A stretch of 33,710 bases of DNA from Pelagophyceae sp. CCMP2097 (lineage: Eukaryota > Sar > Pelagophyceae). Position numbers and translations under genes: made by a program. Of the stretch, positions 16,307-26,147 are shown piece after piece. Below the pieces are notes generated by a model. That model was not told the DNA's origin, ran no database searches, and saw only the letters and a program-made list of their open reading frames with translations. The first letter of the stretch is position 1. The number at the start of each line of letters is the position of its first letter. Location of the stretch: assembly GCA_026770575.1 (NCBI GenBank), contig MU657246.1, positions 29,545 to 63,254 of the forward strand. The letters are read 5' to 3'.

Positions 16307-17197
16307 ATGTCGTGGCGGCTGCTGCTGTGCAGTTGGTCCACCGCCGCTTTCACGGCCCCGGCGCTCACAAACTACCCCGCCACCGCGGCTTCGTACCCCG
16401 CCGCGCTTCAAGACGCGCTCGACCGCGGCCTGCTCGCTTGCACGGCTGACCAACGCGTGCACGTCCTGGGCACGGTGCACGCCGGTTCGCGGTCCGCGGC
16501 GGAGGCGGCGGCTTTAGTTGAGTTTTTGGGCCCGGCCGCGACGGTCGTGGTCGAGCTCTCCCCGGCAAGAGTCGCCTCGATCCTCTCGCGCGGCTCTCCC
16601 GCGGCGCCGCGGCCGCCGCGTCGAGCGGACTTTGGCCTGCTGCGGGACCTGCTGGCGTCGGCGAGTGGGTTTGGGAGCGTGTGTTTCAAGTTATTATTAT
16701 GGTCCGAGCTGCGACAACAACAGCTGGCATCCGACGGCGCACGGCAGCTCGCAAAAAGCACCGACGCAGCTGCGTCCGACGCTTCAACGTCGGCCAACGA
16801 GTTCGAGGCTGCCGTGCTGGCCGCTTCTGCGCTGGGCTGCATTGTTGTCGGGGCGGATTGCGACATTGCCACGTTAGAAGCTGACGTCTCGCGGACCCTC
16901 TCTTTATCCGACTGGGCCGCCGTCTTCTTCGCAAGCTTCGGCCCGCGCGACCCGATCAAGCGGCAAAAAAACGAAACCTTTGAAAGTTGGGTCGACCGCC
17001 GGAGGAACCGAAATACGGCTGAGGCTTCTTGTGCATGGCAACTTCAAAGAGCCCCCGCTCTACATCGCGTCCTCCTCGAAGACCGCGACTACGCGTTCTT
17101 CAAGGCCGTGCCGCGCATAGGGCCCGTGGCCGTCGTCGTTGGGTTGGCGCACCTGCCGGGCCTCCTAGAAAGACTCAACGCCGGGGAAATTGATTAG
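16307..17197 (+). CDS. TraB/GumN-family protein with a plastid-type leader
   Basis: A 296-residue intronless ORF. The TraB-domain landmarks are visible: VHVLGTVHAGSRSA (51-64), the strand VVVELSP with its conserved Glu near 83, and the C-terminal RIGPVAVVVGLAHLPGL with the Gly-x-x-His motif. TraB/PrgY/GumN proteins share a Tiki/EreA-like fold and are proposed metalloproteases or pheromone-processing proteins. Plant and animal members are organellar membrane proteins. The N-terminus (MSWRLLLCSWSTAAFTAPAL) is a hydrophobic signal ending in AAFTAP, like the ASAFAP motif of stramenopile plastid preproteins, so plastid import is plausible (inference). A Cys/Leu segment near 125-132 (VCFKLLLW) may be membrane-associated. 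The ATG was chosen because the leader starts there. Confidence 0.85.
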   Translation: MSWRLLLCSWSTAAFTAPALTNYPATAASYPAALQDALDRGLLACTADQRVHVLGTVHAGSRSAAEAAALVEFLGPAATVVVELSPARVASILSRGSPAAPRPPRRADFGLLRDLLASASGFGSVCFKLLLWSELRQQQLASDGARQLAKSTDAAASDASTSANEFEAAVLAASALGCIVVGADCDIATLEADVSRTLSLSDWAAVFFASFGPRDPIKRQKNETFESWVDRRRNRNTAEASCAWQLQRAPALHRVLLEDRDYAFFKAVPRIGPVAVVVGLAHLPGLLERLNAGEID

Positions 17198-17730
17198 TAA
17201 ATGCTTGCTGATTATCCGTCCCGGGGGGCGCCCAAAAGCAATGCTTCGCTCCGTCTTCGGCCTCTGTCGACGCTCGATGCGAGTCCAGAGTCGAAGCGGG
17301 TCCGCCGCCATCCGGCCACGAGCGAGGCCGGTGCCTGCAGTCGTTTTGGAGTTTCAAGCTGCAATTCATACGTCGAGTTCCAAACGTCCGATGCGCGCCT
17401 ATCGGCCAGTCGAGTCTCGACGCTGCCCATTGGGCGCCCTCGTGCGATCCACACCAGAGCACACTGATTTCAGAGGTAGGCAAAGCGGTGTCCGTCCGAA
17501 TTCGCTCCGCCGCATAGTCCGTGCACGAGCCGTGACAACAAGACTCGGATTCAGTGTCAGATTCAGAGCTTCTGCGCCCAGCTGCGCCGCGCGGCCCGCG
17601 CCCCGCGCCGGCCGTTCTGCGCGATCGAGGAGCTTGAGCGAGGTGGCTCCACCAACCCAACGGCCGCTGTCGGCGCCCCGGAACCGCGAGGCGCCAGCCC
17701 GCGCCGCCGCCGCGCAGCGAGCTCCCTTTC
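17198..17730. other. Intergenic, no gene recognised
   Basis: A frame open from 17190 into the WD40 remnant has no domain features before about 17730 and is Arg/Ala-rich, as expected of GC-rich non-coding sequence. A start for the WD40 gene could not be placed. Confidence 0.4.
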
Positions 17731-18430
17731 ACGAGCGCATCGTGACGGCGAGCCACGACGGTATGGTGCGCCTCTGGGACACCGAGACGGGTGCGCTCCA
17801 AACGACGTTCGAGGGGCCACCTACGGCGTCGTGTGCTGCGCGTTCTCGCCCGACGGCACGCGCGTCGCGACGGCAGGCAACGACAAGACGGTGCAACTCT
17901 GGGACGCCGAGACGGGCGCGCTGCTGGTGATGCTCGATTGGCACACCCACGTCACGAGCTTTGCGTTTTCGCCCGACGGCACGCGCGTCGTGACGGTGAG
18001 CGCCGACACGATGGTGCAGCTCTGGGATGCTGAGACGGGCGCACTGCAGTCGACGCTCGAGGGACACTCCCGCTATGTCTGGAGCTACGAGTTCTCGTCC
18101 AACGGCAGGTGCATCCTGATGGCGAGCTGCGACGACGTGATGGCGCGGCTGTGGGACGCTGAGACGGGCGCGCTCCTGACGACGCTCGAGGGGCACACCG
18201 ACCGAATCACGAGCATCGCGTTCTCGCCCGACGGCAGGCGCAACGTGACGGCGAGCACTGACAAGACGGCGCGGCTGTGGAATGCCGAGACGGGCGCGCT
18301 GCAGAAGACGCTCAAGGGGCACACCAACAGCGTCAACAGCTGCGCATTCTCGCCCGACGGCACGCGTGTCGTGATGGCGAGCGCAGACGAGACGGCGCTG
18401 CTCTGGCATGTTGGGCATTCGCCTGTGTGA
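17731..18430 (+). pseudogene. WD40-repeat protein, copy 1 (one-base frameshift)
   Basis: Six WD40 repeats of the SPDGTRVVTAS...ARLWDAETGALLTTLEGHT type. Repeat 1 (ERIVTASHDGMVRLWDTETG) is in one frame. At about 17816 GGGG-CCACC replaces the expected GGGGCACACC, a one-base loss, and repeats 2-6 continue in another frame to TGA 18428-18430 (ETALLWHVGHSPV). Apart from this one indel the repeats are intact, so a sequencing error or a very recent lesion is possible. WD40 propellers are protein-interaction scaffolds; no enzymatic domain is visible. It is closely related to the gene at 25082, with many near-identical repeat units, showing either duplication or repeat homogenisation. Confidence 0.72.
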
Positions 18431-19167
18431 TCGTTTAATGTCGTTGCAAGGCCTCGACGGTGGCCGCTCGGTGGTCATCCCGGCATCCGAGGCCTCGAGG
18501 AGCCCCGGCCTGCCGCGCGGCCTGTAACTGAACGTTTCTCCAGAACTCTGGAGCCCGACCCAAGGTCGCGGCCTTACACAAAACTCTTGAAGCCCTACGC
18601 CGCGTCTCCGGATGGTCCCAGGATGACAAGCGCGCTTCGGCCTGCTTGCGACGAGTGTACGAGTGACAGCCGAGCTTTGGTCCCACCGCACTCTTTGAAA
18701 GGAGTCGCCGGGATTCCAAGACGGGCGTTGTAAGACGGCCCCTAGTCGGTCGAACGCGGCGGCGCGCGGCCCTGGAGAGGCGGTGGTCGATGTCGCGCAG
18801 CTGCTTCGCGAGAGTCGGGATAGTCGGGGTGCCGCTCTACGGACCCGCCGCGGCTGCTCGGGAAGACGCTCTACGGGCCCGCCGCGCCGCTCGTGCACCG
18901 AGACACGGGCGGTCTATCAGGATAGTGGGCATTTGCCTCAGTACAACTCCGAGGAGTCGGAGGGTCAGTTCACAATTCAGTATTTAGTTTCAAGCGGCTC
19001 GCCCGCCCATGCGGCGGCCGCGCGGGCGCGGCGCGCGGCCGGCCGCTTCGGCACAGGCGCGGCCGGCCGCTTCGGCGCGCGGGCGCACGGCCGGCTGCCG
19101 GTCCGCGCGGCCGCAGCCCCCGCCGCGCGCGCCACGGCCGCCTTTGCGGCGCGGCGGTGCGCGCCCG
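18431..19167. other. Convergent intergenic region
   Basis: Lies between the WD40 copy (+) and the YIPF6 3' end (-). At 19030-19080 GGCCGGCCGCTTCGGC is repeated twice in a 24-bp period. A 131-residue plus-strand ORF here begins at GTG and has no domain features. Confidence 0.5.
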
Positions 19168-20257
19168 TCATTGGATGAGGATCATCCAGGCGATGAAGCC
19201 GTAAAACCCAAAGACCGGGTAGATGGCCTATGCGCGACGGGTTTGAGACGCGTTTCAAGGTGAGACGCCCCAGCACGGAGTCCGGTGCGTGAACCGCTTC
19301 GACCCCTGGAGCACCGGCCCCATCGAGGCAATTTCGAGCGTTTTCTGCTTGGGCGCGGCTTCCCACGAGGGCGCGGCGTTCTGGGCAAATGATTTCGCTG
19401 AAGAAAACGACAGATACGCGCGTCGACCAAACGAATCCAAGAGAAACCTAATTCCGCGTTGCCCGCGGGACTCTCAGCGTCCGAGGCGCAAGACCCACGA
19501 TGAAGAGGCGGAGAATGCCGGAGTTGGAAATGAGGTTCATGAGCAAGCAGACGAGCGCGGCGATGTTCAGCGGAAAGACAGAGTACCCCAAAACGCAAAC
19601 CGACTGGAAGAACGAAATCTTCCCACCCAGCAGCTGCGCGTTCAACGTCACGATGGCCGCACCGACCCAGATGACGAAGAAGACGGCGGCGAAAACCTGC
19701 GGAGCGAAGCCTCGAGGCGCGTCTTGGAACAGTTTTCGGCCGCGGTTCTTACGAGCGCGCGCTGCGATTCGGGCGCGGTGATGCAGAGCGAGATGGACAG
19801 CGTCAGGCAGACGGCCAGCGGGCCCCAGAGGTCCCACTCCTTGAGGCGGTCCAAAACGCCCGCTTGGCTCATTCGAGGCAGCACCACGAGCTTGAGCTTG
19901 GCGCCGACCTCTCTCAAGTCGCGCATAATCGTCTCATACACGGGCCTACGCGATGAAAATCAATGCCAGACCAACGACGGGCTCGTCGAGCTGACAGAGC
20001 GGCACCGCCGGCCTCGTGCACGGTCTCGCGCAACGGCAAAAGTCGGCCTCTCAAAAGAGTCCCAACAACTCTTATTCCTCTCGAGCTGATGAGGGCTGTG
20101 CGAGGCGCCGTCCCGAGGCGGCTCGCTCGGGAGGGCGGTGCCGTGCTCGCAAAGGCCGCTCGAATCGGCGATTGTCCTCGCGGCCTTCTGGCTCCGACGC
20201 CGTATTTCGCTCGTCGAGCGTCGTCTCGACCATGCGGCGCCCGTCCGGCTCGAACAT
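19168..20257 (-). CDS. YIPF6: YIPF6-like Yip1-domain Golgi membrane protein (five exons)
   Basis: Exons 19168-19227, 19367-19447, 19499-19696 and 19753-19945 join in phase through GT-AG introns of 139, 51 and 56 nt. The product reads PVYETIMRDLREVGAKLKLV, KEWDLWGPLAVCLTLSISLC, VFFVIWVGAAIVTLNAQLL, GGKISFFQSVCVLGYSVFPL, RLFIVSLGFVWSTRVSVVFF, RRALAIYPVFGFYGFIAWMI, ending LIQ, a block-for-block match to YIPF6 including its five TM segments. Family members act in ER-Golgi trafficking with Rab GTPases. The first exon is proposed as 20211-20257 (MFEPDGRRMVETTLDE), giving TTLDE-PVYETIMRDL as in orthologues. It requires a GC-AG intron (19946-20210), so the N-terminus is less certain. It diverges from the ABCG gene. 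Confidence 0.85.
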
Positions 20258-20576
20258 GGTCTGCGGCGGCGCACCGCGGGTACGCGCGCGGTGCGGTGCT
20301 CCACTCTCTCGGATTCGAGGCGCCCAACTTTTAGAGGTCCGTTCCTCGGCAGGTCCGTTCCTCGGAAGGATTTTGTCGGCGCGCGTGGAATCACGCCTTC
20401 GGGTCGCGACGCGCGCACACGCGCGACGCCTCGAGCCTCGGCACAGCCCAGGACGCGGTGGTCGTTGGGTTCTTCGATCGCTGTAAAACGGGCAGCTCAA
20501 CTGCACCTCAACGCACGAGAGTCGCACGACAGCTGCGCCGCCGTCGCGGCCCCGTCTTCGCCGCGGTCGCCGCGCC
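20258..20576. promoter_or_regulatory. Divergent promoter region, YIPF6 / ABCG
   Basis: 319 bp between the proposed start codons. GGCAGGTCCGTTCCTCG and a similar downstream GTCCGTTCCTCGG form a 14-bp direct repeat near 20337-20366. No TATA box is evident. Confidence 0.45.
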
Positions 20577-23463
20577 ATGCCGCGAGCAACGCTGCTGATG
20601 CTGATGTCATTGCGCTGCGTCGCCGCGGGCCCGCGGCTCAGCGGACCGACGACGGACCTCGGCGGCGCGCGGGGCCTCACGACGGACCTCTCCGGCGACA
20701 CCACGCGCCTCGGAGTCACGACATCAGACCTCAGCGTCCGCAAGGGCCGCAAGTGGCTGCTGCAGCCGACGTCGCTGGTGGCGCGGCGCGGGCGGCTGAC
20801 TGCGGTGATCGGCCCGTCAGGGTGTGGCAAATCCACGCTCTTACGAGCTCTAGTAAAAGCCGACGCTCCGTCAGTAACCACCTCCGGCGCCGTGCTCAAG
20901 GACGGTGATGAAGCCGTGGGCGGCCTTCGAAGAGGCGACGCTGGGTTTCTAACACAAGAGTCGGATCTGTTTTCAATGCTCACTGTAAAAGAAACGGTCG
21001 ACTTCGCTTACCGCATGAGAGGCCTGACAAACACTTCCAATCTCGTCGACGCCTCGCTGTTACACTTCGGCCTCTCGCACGTTTCTAAAAGGCGGGTCGG
21101 CGAAGCCGGCAAGAAGAATGCGATTTCCGGCGGCGAACGGTACGTCGGAAAAGTCGCTTTGAACGACGCATCCGGTCACCTTTGCATCCGTTTAGGCGGC
21201 GCCTGTGCGTGGCCGTGGAGCTGGCGCTGTGCGAGGCGGTGGAGTTGTTTGCGTGTGATGAACCCACTTCGGGCTTAGACAGCGTGGCAGCGGAACGCGT
21301 CTGCAAGACTCTACACGACTTCGCCCGGTCAAACGACGTCTCAGTCGTCGCGAGTTTACACCAGCCCTCTTCAAAAGTGTGGTTGTCGTTTGTCGATGAC
21401 GTGGTCGTGCTGGCAAGAGGTGCGTTCGTTTGTGCGTTCGTCGTTGTCGAAACTCAGACGCTCTTCGCCAGGCGGGCGCGTGGTCTACTCTGGCAGCGTG
21501 GCCGACGCCGTTCGGGCGTTTGAGCGGCTTTACGGGAAGAAGTTGCCGCCGCATACGAATCCTGCGGAATGGCTACTCGACCTTGTTGTCTCCGCCGACG
21601 ACGGCGACACGGGGCCGCCCGTCCGCGCTACAAAAGGCGAGACCGCCGGCCGGCGAGGCGTGCGGCGCCGCGGTGTGAAGCGCGCGGGACTGCTGACAAG
21701 GTTGCGACTGCTTATAGTGCGCGCGGCAAAGCAAGTCGGCCGCGACGCGCGCGTGTGCAAAGGCCGCGTCTTTTGGGAAGGGCGACGCGGGAGGGCGACG
21801 CGGGCTGGAGGGCGACGCGGGCGAGGGGCGACGCGGGCGAGGGGCAGGGCTCGGGGCAGGTTGTGCAACACATCAGAGGCTTCATCTCCGGGAGGCAGAC
21901 CCTGGGTGAATACAGAGTTACTATAGAGTCGCGCGCGGGTGATTAACCTTGTTACTAGGCACGTTCTTCGGTTCGTCGCGTCGGCGGGACTGGCGTGGTT
22001 CCTCGCAGACAAGTACGGAGACGACGCCGACGCCAACAGCGCCAGCAGAATCGCCGACCGCGTCGCTTTGCTCACGTTCTCCGTGCGTTGCGAGCGTTGC
22101 GAGCGCGACTCTGAAACCTCCGTTGCGTCCCGACGCTCCCCGTACGCTCAAATTAGGCCATCAGTATGGCCATGCTCCCTCTGATGCGCGCCCTCGATCT
22201 CTTCGCCAAAGAGAAGCACGTCGTCGACCGCGAGCGCAAAAAGGCGTCGTCGGACTCTCGTTGGAAGACGCGTCTTGGAAGACGTGGGCTCGGAAGGCGC
22301 GGACCGCGACGAGTGATTACTGAGTCGTGAGAGCAGAGCCACGCTCTCGAGGGCACTTTTTCGAGGGAGCAAACCCGTCGCGCTTTGAGGCATAGTTTAG
22401 GCGAGCGTGACGTCTACGGCGGGCCCGAGTACGTCCTCGCAAAATCCCTCGCTGAAATTCCGTCCGACGCAGCGGTCGCCGCGTTCCACGGTGCCGTGCT
22501 CCGGAAGCTCGTGCCCGGCATGCGCGCACAGCCCGTGCGTTGTTTTTGAGGAGCGCCCTCTGCGGCGGCACCGTGTGCACCTAGGCCCTGCCTCTGGCCC
22601 TCGTCGCCGCCGCCGCGGGCACGCTGGGCCTGGCCGTCGGGGCGGCGACGCCGTCGGCGGACGCGGCGCTGGCGCTGGGTGCGCCGTTGATGGTCGTTCA
22701 CTTACTGACAGGCATCATCAACCCAGGAGGTCCCAAGCAGCGCCGTGGGAAACCCAAAACGAGCAACGTCGAGAGACCCGGAACGAGGAGCGACAAGGCA
22801 CGACGGCAGAGTCGGGAGCGGCCTCCGAGGCTCGATGATGACCGCGGAGACGTCGCGCGCGAGAGCGTGGTTAAAGAGTCACTTTCCCGTCCACGCGCGA
22901 GAGACGCAAGAGTACACGCACGAGAGACGCGAAGCAAGAGTGCGACGCCTTTAGTCGCCACGCGATTCGTTAGGCTCGACGCCCGCCGCGGCGGCGTTGC
23001 CGCCGGGTCTGCTTGCGACGCTGTCGCCGATCCGGCACGCCGTGGTGCTTTTGCTGCGGCTCGAGTACAAGGGGGCGAAAACTGGCAACGGCGCCAAGGT
23101 CGGCATGGCGGGGAGCGTCCGCAACGGCGACGCCGTAAAGACCCGCGCCGGCGAAATAGCCGGTGGTCGCCACCTGGAGACGCTTTGTTGTACGGGGGGG
23201 ATCCCCGCGACAATGTCGCGAAAAACGGTGGATCCCCGTGCCACGCTACACCCTAGGTCCTGGACAAGCTGGGCATTTCGTCTGTTGCGCTGGAGCCGGC
23301 GCGCGCGCTTCGTCGGTTGGCACTCGCGCACCTTCTCGTAGCCGCCGTCTGCCTCTCTTGCGTCCCAAAGGCCCTCGTCGCATTGCCAAACAAGCTCGCC
23401 GCCGCCGCGCGAAACGTCAAGCGGCGCTGCCGGCGCGGCCCCGCCATCAAAACGAACCTGTGA
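20577..23463 (+). CDS. ABCG-type half ABC transporter (nine exons)
   Basis: Exons 20577-21139, 21196-21419, 21472-21752, 21927-22082, 22157-22259, 22401-22510, 22585-22729, 22974-23134 and 23257-23463 join in phase to about 649 residues, the usual ABCG half-transporter size. The ATPase domain comes first: Walker A GPSGCGKS (79-86), signature ISGGE (183-187, completed across the first intron), Walker B ELFACDEPTSGLD (204-216) and H-loop SLHQPS. The membrane domain follows: RLRLLIVRAAKQ, VASAGLAWFLADKYG, RALDLFAKEKHVVDRER, YGGPEYVLAKSLAEIPSDAA, GAPLMVVHLLTGIINPGG and PIRHAVVLLLRLEYKG. Such exporters move lipids, sterols or xenobiotics; the substrate is unknown. The exon 5 donor (22259) is the least certain border. 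Intron 3 (21753-21926) contains a GGGCGACGCGG minisatellite. Confidence 0.88.
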
Positions 23464-23962
23464 TCGCTGGGGATAATGTCTCGAGTTTACAAGCGGGTGA
23501 CGTTTACGTGCGGGTGACGTTTACGTGCGGGTGACCTGAGGGGGCCCTCCGTGGCTTGGGGCGTTCGAAGGGCGGCATGCGGGGTGACGCTCCCACGAGG
23601 AGTGCCGCGGGCCGTGGGCCGGTTGCGCGCACCATGCCTCCATGAGCTGTGGCAGCGCGTCCACGAGGGCGCCACGTGGGGCGGTCCGTGGAGCAATTCC
23701 AACGGCGCCGTCGTCGGGTCGAGGGGGGTGGGGGGTTCGCTCGCCTTCTCGAGCGTGGTGCCGCAACGGCATCGGACAGACGACGACGACACGATAGCGC
23801 GTGGCGCCTCAGAGAGGCCTCTGAGACCCCGCCTTGGATGCCCCCCCGCCGGTGATGCCACAAAATGTTTATGAGTTCAGATCGGGGGCGCCCGCCTTGT
23901 CCAGGCGTGGGCCTCGTTTGGGGTAGTAGTATGTCAAACGTGGGCCTCGTCGAGGTAAGTGT
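23464..23962. other. Convergent intergenic region with a 17-bp tandem repeat
   Basis: GTGACGTTTACGTGCGG occurs twice in tandem near 23497-23530, just after the ABCG stop; each copy contains a TGACGT core. No gene recognised; ORFs are short and featureless. Confidence 0.55.
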
Positions 23963-24607
23963 TCAAGCGTCGTAGTTCCTTGCGTTCCAAGAACACTCGT
24001 CTTCGTGGTTGTGCAGCGCCCTGCGCTGCACATTCGCGCAACAGCGGAGGTTGCGGCACGGCACGAGGACGTAGCGGCACTCGTACTTTTCGTGGCTTTC
24101 CACGTCCGTGCCGACCCAAGTACACCCTTGTACGCTCAGAGCAGATGTAAGCCCGCGCCGGCGCTTCGAGACGTGCGAATCGCCGCACGCGTCCGCCGAG
24201 TTGGCGAACGTGGCGTGCGGGCAGCGCAGCCACTGCGCCGGCTGCGCGGGCGGGTGTTGTTGCTGCTGCTGCCATTGCGGCGGCGGCTGCTCGACGGACA
24301 TCCACTGCGCGGGCTGCTCGACGGCCATGGACTGCGGCGGCTGCTGCCACTGCGTCGGCTGTTGCCACTGTTGGTGTTGCATCTGTGGCGAAACAGCCGG
24401 AACTGCCGGCGGCCACGGCGCGCATTGCCGCGGCACCGAGTCCTGCATCGAATCCTGCATCGAATCCTGCATGGCGTGCATCTGCGGCTGCTGCCCGCAC
24501 GGCGGCGGCTGGTAGTACTGCGCCGGGGGTCGCTGCTGCGAGGGCCATTGCGGCTGCGACCGCGGCGCCGCGCCCGCCGCCGCAAACGCCGGCGCCCAGC
24601 CCGTCAT
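23963..24607 (-). CDS. Gln/Pro-rich protein with a TRAF-type zinc finger
   Basis: 214 residues from ATG 24607. Residues 15-125 are low-complexity Gln/Pro/Trp (repeated WQQP, EQPAQW) with a triple MQDS repeat at 46-57. Residues 128-205 are Cys/His-rich: RCPHATFAN, then GCTWVGTDVESHEKYECRY and CRNLRCCANVQRRALHNH followed by EDEC. This last part fits the TRAF-type finger (C-x-W/V...H-x4-C...V-x-C...C...L-x-x-H-x3-C) that binds zinc in signalling and ubiquitin-ligase scaffolds. The first CPHATF Cys/His pair may belong to a further, degenerate finger. The ORF runs upstream of 24607 without an ATG, so an additional 5' exon ending in an upstream AG cannot be excluded. The stop is TGA or TAA at 23963-23965, close to the window's ABCG 3' flank. 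Confidence 0.72.
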   Translation of the reverse strand: MTGWAPAFAAAGAAPRSQPQWPSQQRPPAQYYQPPPCGQQPQMHAMQDSMQDSMQDSVPRQCAPWPPAVPAVSPQMQHQQWQQPTQWQQPPQSMAVEQPAQWMSVEQPPPQWQQQQQHPPAQPAQWLRCPHATFANSADACGDSHVSKRRRGLTSALSVQGCTWVGTDVESHEKYECRYVLVPCRNLRCCANVQRRALHNHEDECSWNARNYDA

Positions 24608-25081
24608 GACTGTGGGACGCCGAGACGTTAGCGCTGCTCCTGGCGCCGTATCAGCGCCGCTGCGACGTCGGGCGAGGCGTTCAAACGGCGGAGATCTCCG
24701 GCGCGGCAACTCCGGCTTCAAATTTTCAGGTTCAAAAAACAGTTCAAATCCCTGGCGAGCGCAATGTTCGAAAACGTGCTTCGGTGTGCAAGCAGCGCGC
24801 GCACGGCGCGAAGCAAGGAAACGAGCAAATCCCCCGACCGTCGCCCACCGACGTCACGGAACCGCTGGGAAAAAGGTTCCCATTTATGCCCGGGGCACCG
24901 CCTTCGTGCCAGCAAACGTCCAACGGCGCCCGGACGCTGTCTGATCGCTGCGGGCGACGCCGCCCGCTTACGCCAAATGGGAAAGCCTCTCTCTTATCCC
25001 TCAGACTCGGAGTAACTGGCCGCGAAGCGGCCCTCGACTCTCGAGGTTGCGAGGCCTCGGGCGCCCGCCCGTGGCGGGACC
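24608..25081. promoter_or_regulatory. Divergent intergenic region, TRAF-finger / WD40 genes
   Basis: 474 bp between divergent start codons, with AT-rich TTCAAATTTTCAGG at 24717-24730. No motif could be assigned. ORFs crossing it are featureless. Confidence 0.4.
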
Positions 25082-25945
25082 ATGGCCGCGCGCCCCGCCG
25101 TCGCCCTCGACGTGTTCGAGCTGAGCGACGTCCTCGCGCGCGCTTTGCGGCTGGCGGCGTCGCCAAACGCGCTTCTCGTGACGAAGCGCGTCGCTCAAGA
25201 GGGCCGCGCCGTGGCGCCGGCCGTGCGCAGGCTCATCTGGAAGGACCGCATCATCAAGGGCACCGCCATCCTCAAGGGGCACATCAGCAACGTCAGGAGC
25301 TCCGCGTTCTCGCCCGATGGCAAGCGCGTCGTGACGGCGAGCTGGGACAAGACGGCGCGGCTCTGGGACGCCGAGACGGGCGCGCTGCTCCTGACGCTCA
25401 AGGGGCACACCCACTACGTCACGAGCTTTGCGTTTTCGCCCGACGGCACGCGCGTCGTAACGACGAGCTTCGACGGGACGGCGCGCCTCTGGGACGCCGA
25501 GACGGGCGCGCTGCAGACAACGCTCGAGGGGCACACCCACTGGGTCTGGAGCTGCGCGTTCTCGCCCGACGGCACGCGCCTCGTGACGGTGAGCGCCGAC
25601 ACAACGGCGCGGCTCTGGGACACCGAGACGGGCGCGCTGCTGACGACGCTCGAGGGGCACACCGGCGGCGTCGAATGGTGCGCGTTCTCGCCCGACGGCG
25701 AGCGCGTTGTCACGGCGAGCCTCGACAAAACGGTGCGGCTCTGGGACGCCGAGACGGGCGCGCTGCTGAAAACGCTCGAAGGGCACACCAGCTACGTCTA
25801 CAGCTGCGCGTTCTCGCCCGACGGCACGCGTGTCGTGACGGCGAGCGCGAGACGGCAAGGCTCTGGCCATCCTAATGATTTGCACGCAGCGGTGGGCCCG
25901 GGCGCTCGCAATCGCGTCCTCGCCGCCAGAGGCCCCGACTCGTAA
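25082..25945 (+). CDS. WD40-repeat protein, copy 2
   Basis: 287 residues from ATG 25082 (GACCATGGCC context). Residues 1-55 are helical (VFELSDVLARALRLAASPNA, VRRLIWKDRIIKG) and may act as an oligomerisation or F-box-like leader, which I cannot identify. Four complete WD40 repeats follow (for example SAFSPDGKRVVTASWDKTAR and LWDAETGALLLTLKGHTHYV), plus the start of a fifth. In repeat 5, AGCGCGAGACG replaces the AGCGCAGACGAGACG of copy 1. The frame therefore runs on into an unrelated 30-residue tail; in the alternative frame the repeat would end ETARLWPS with a stop at 25873-25875. The natural C-terminus is thus uncertain. The DNA of the repeats is nearly identical between units, suggesting recent expansion or conversion. 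Confidence 0.75.
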   Translation: MAARPAVALDVFELSDVLARALRLAASPNALLVTKRVAQEGRAVAPAVRRLIWKDRIIKGTAILKGHISNVRSSAFSPDGKRVVTASWDKTARLWDAETGALLLTLKGHTHYVTSFAFSPDGTRVVTTSFDGTARLWDAETGALQTTLEGHTHWVWSCAFSPDGTRLVTVSADTTARLWDTETGALLTTLEGHTGGVEWCAFSPDGERVVTASLDKTVRLWDAETGALLKTLEGHTSYVYSCAFSPDGTRVVTASARRQGSGHPNDLHAAVGPGARNRVLAARGPDS

Positions 25946-26147
25946 CTGAGCGGAAGCCCTCGTCCAGCGTAGCGGGGGCTGGTGTGCAGGTCGGGGGCGC
26001 CCTGACCGGTTGGCACTCTCGCCTGTCCATGGCCCTGGCGATTTCTCCGGGAGCCTCTCGACGAGGATTCAGCTGGCTCTGCGCCGCGTAGCCCCCGTGA
26101 TGGCATTTCCCGGCCGCGTCGTGGAAGTGGGGTCGTCGAAGTATGCC

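Noticed and set aside
18783..19178. 131-codon Ala/Arg-rich ORF
   Set aside because: GTG start, compositional bias, overlaps the YIPF6 3' end on the opposite strand.
20072..20983. Minus-strand 303-codon ORF
   Set aside because: Mostly antisense to ABCG exon 1; only its short part near 20211-20257 may be a YIPF6 first exon.
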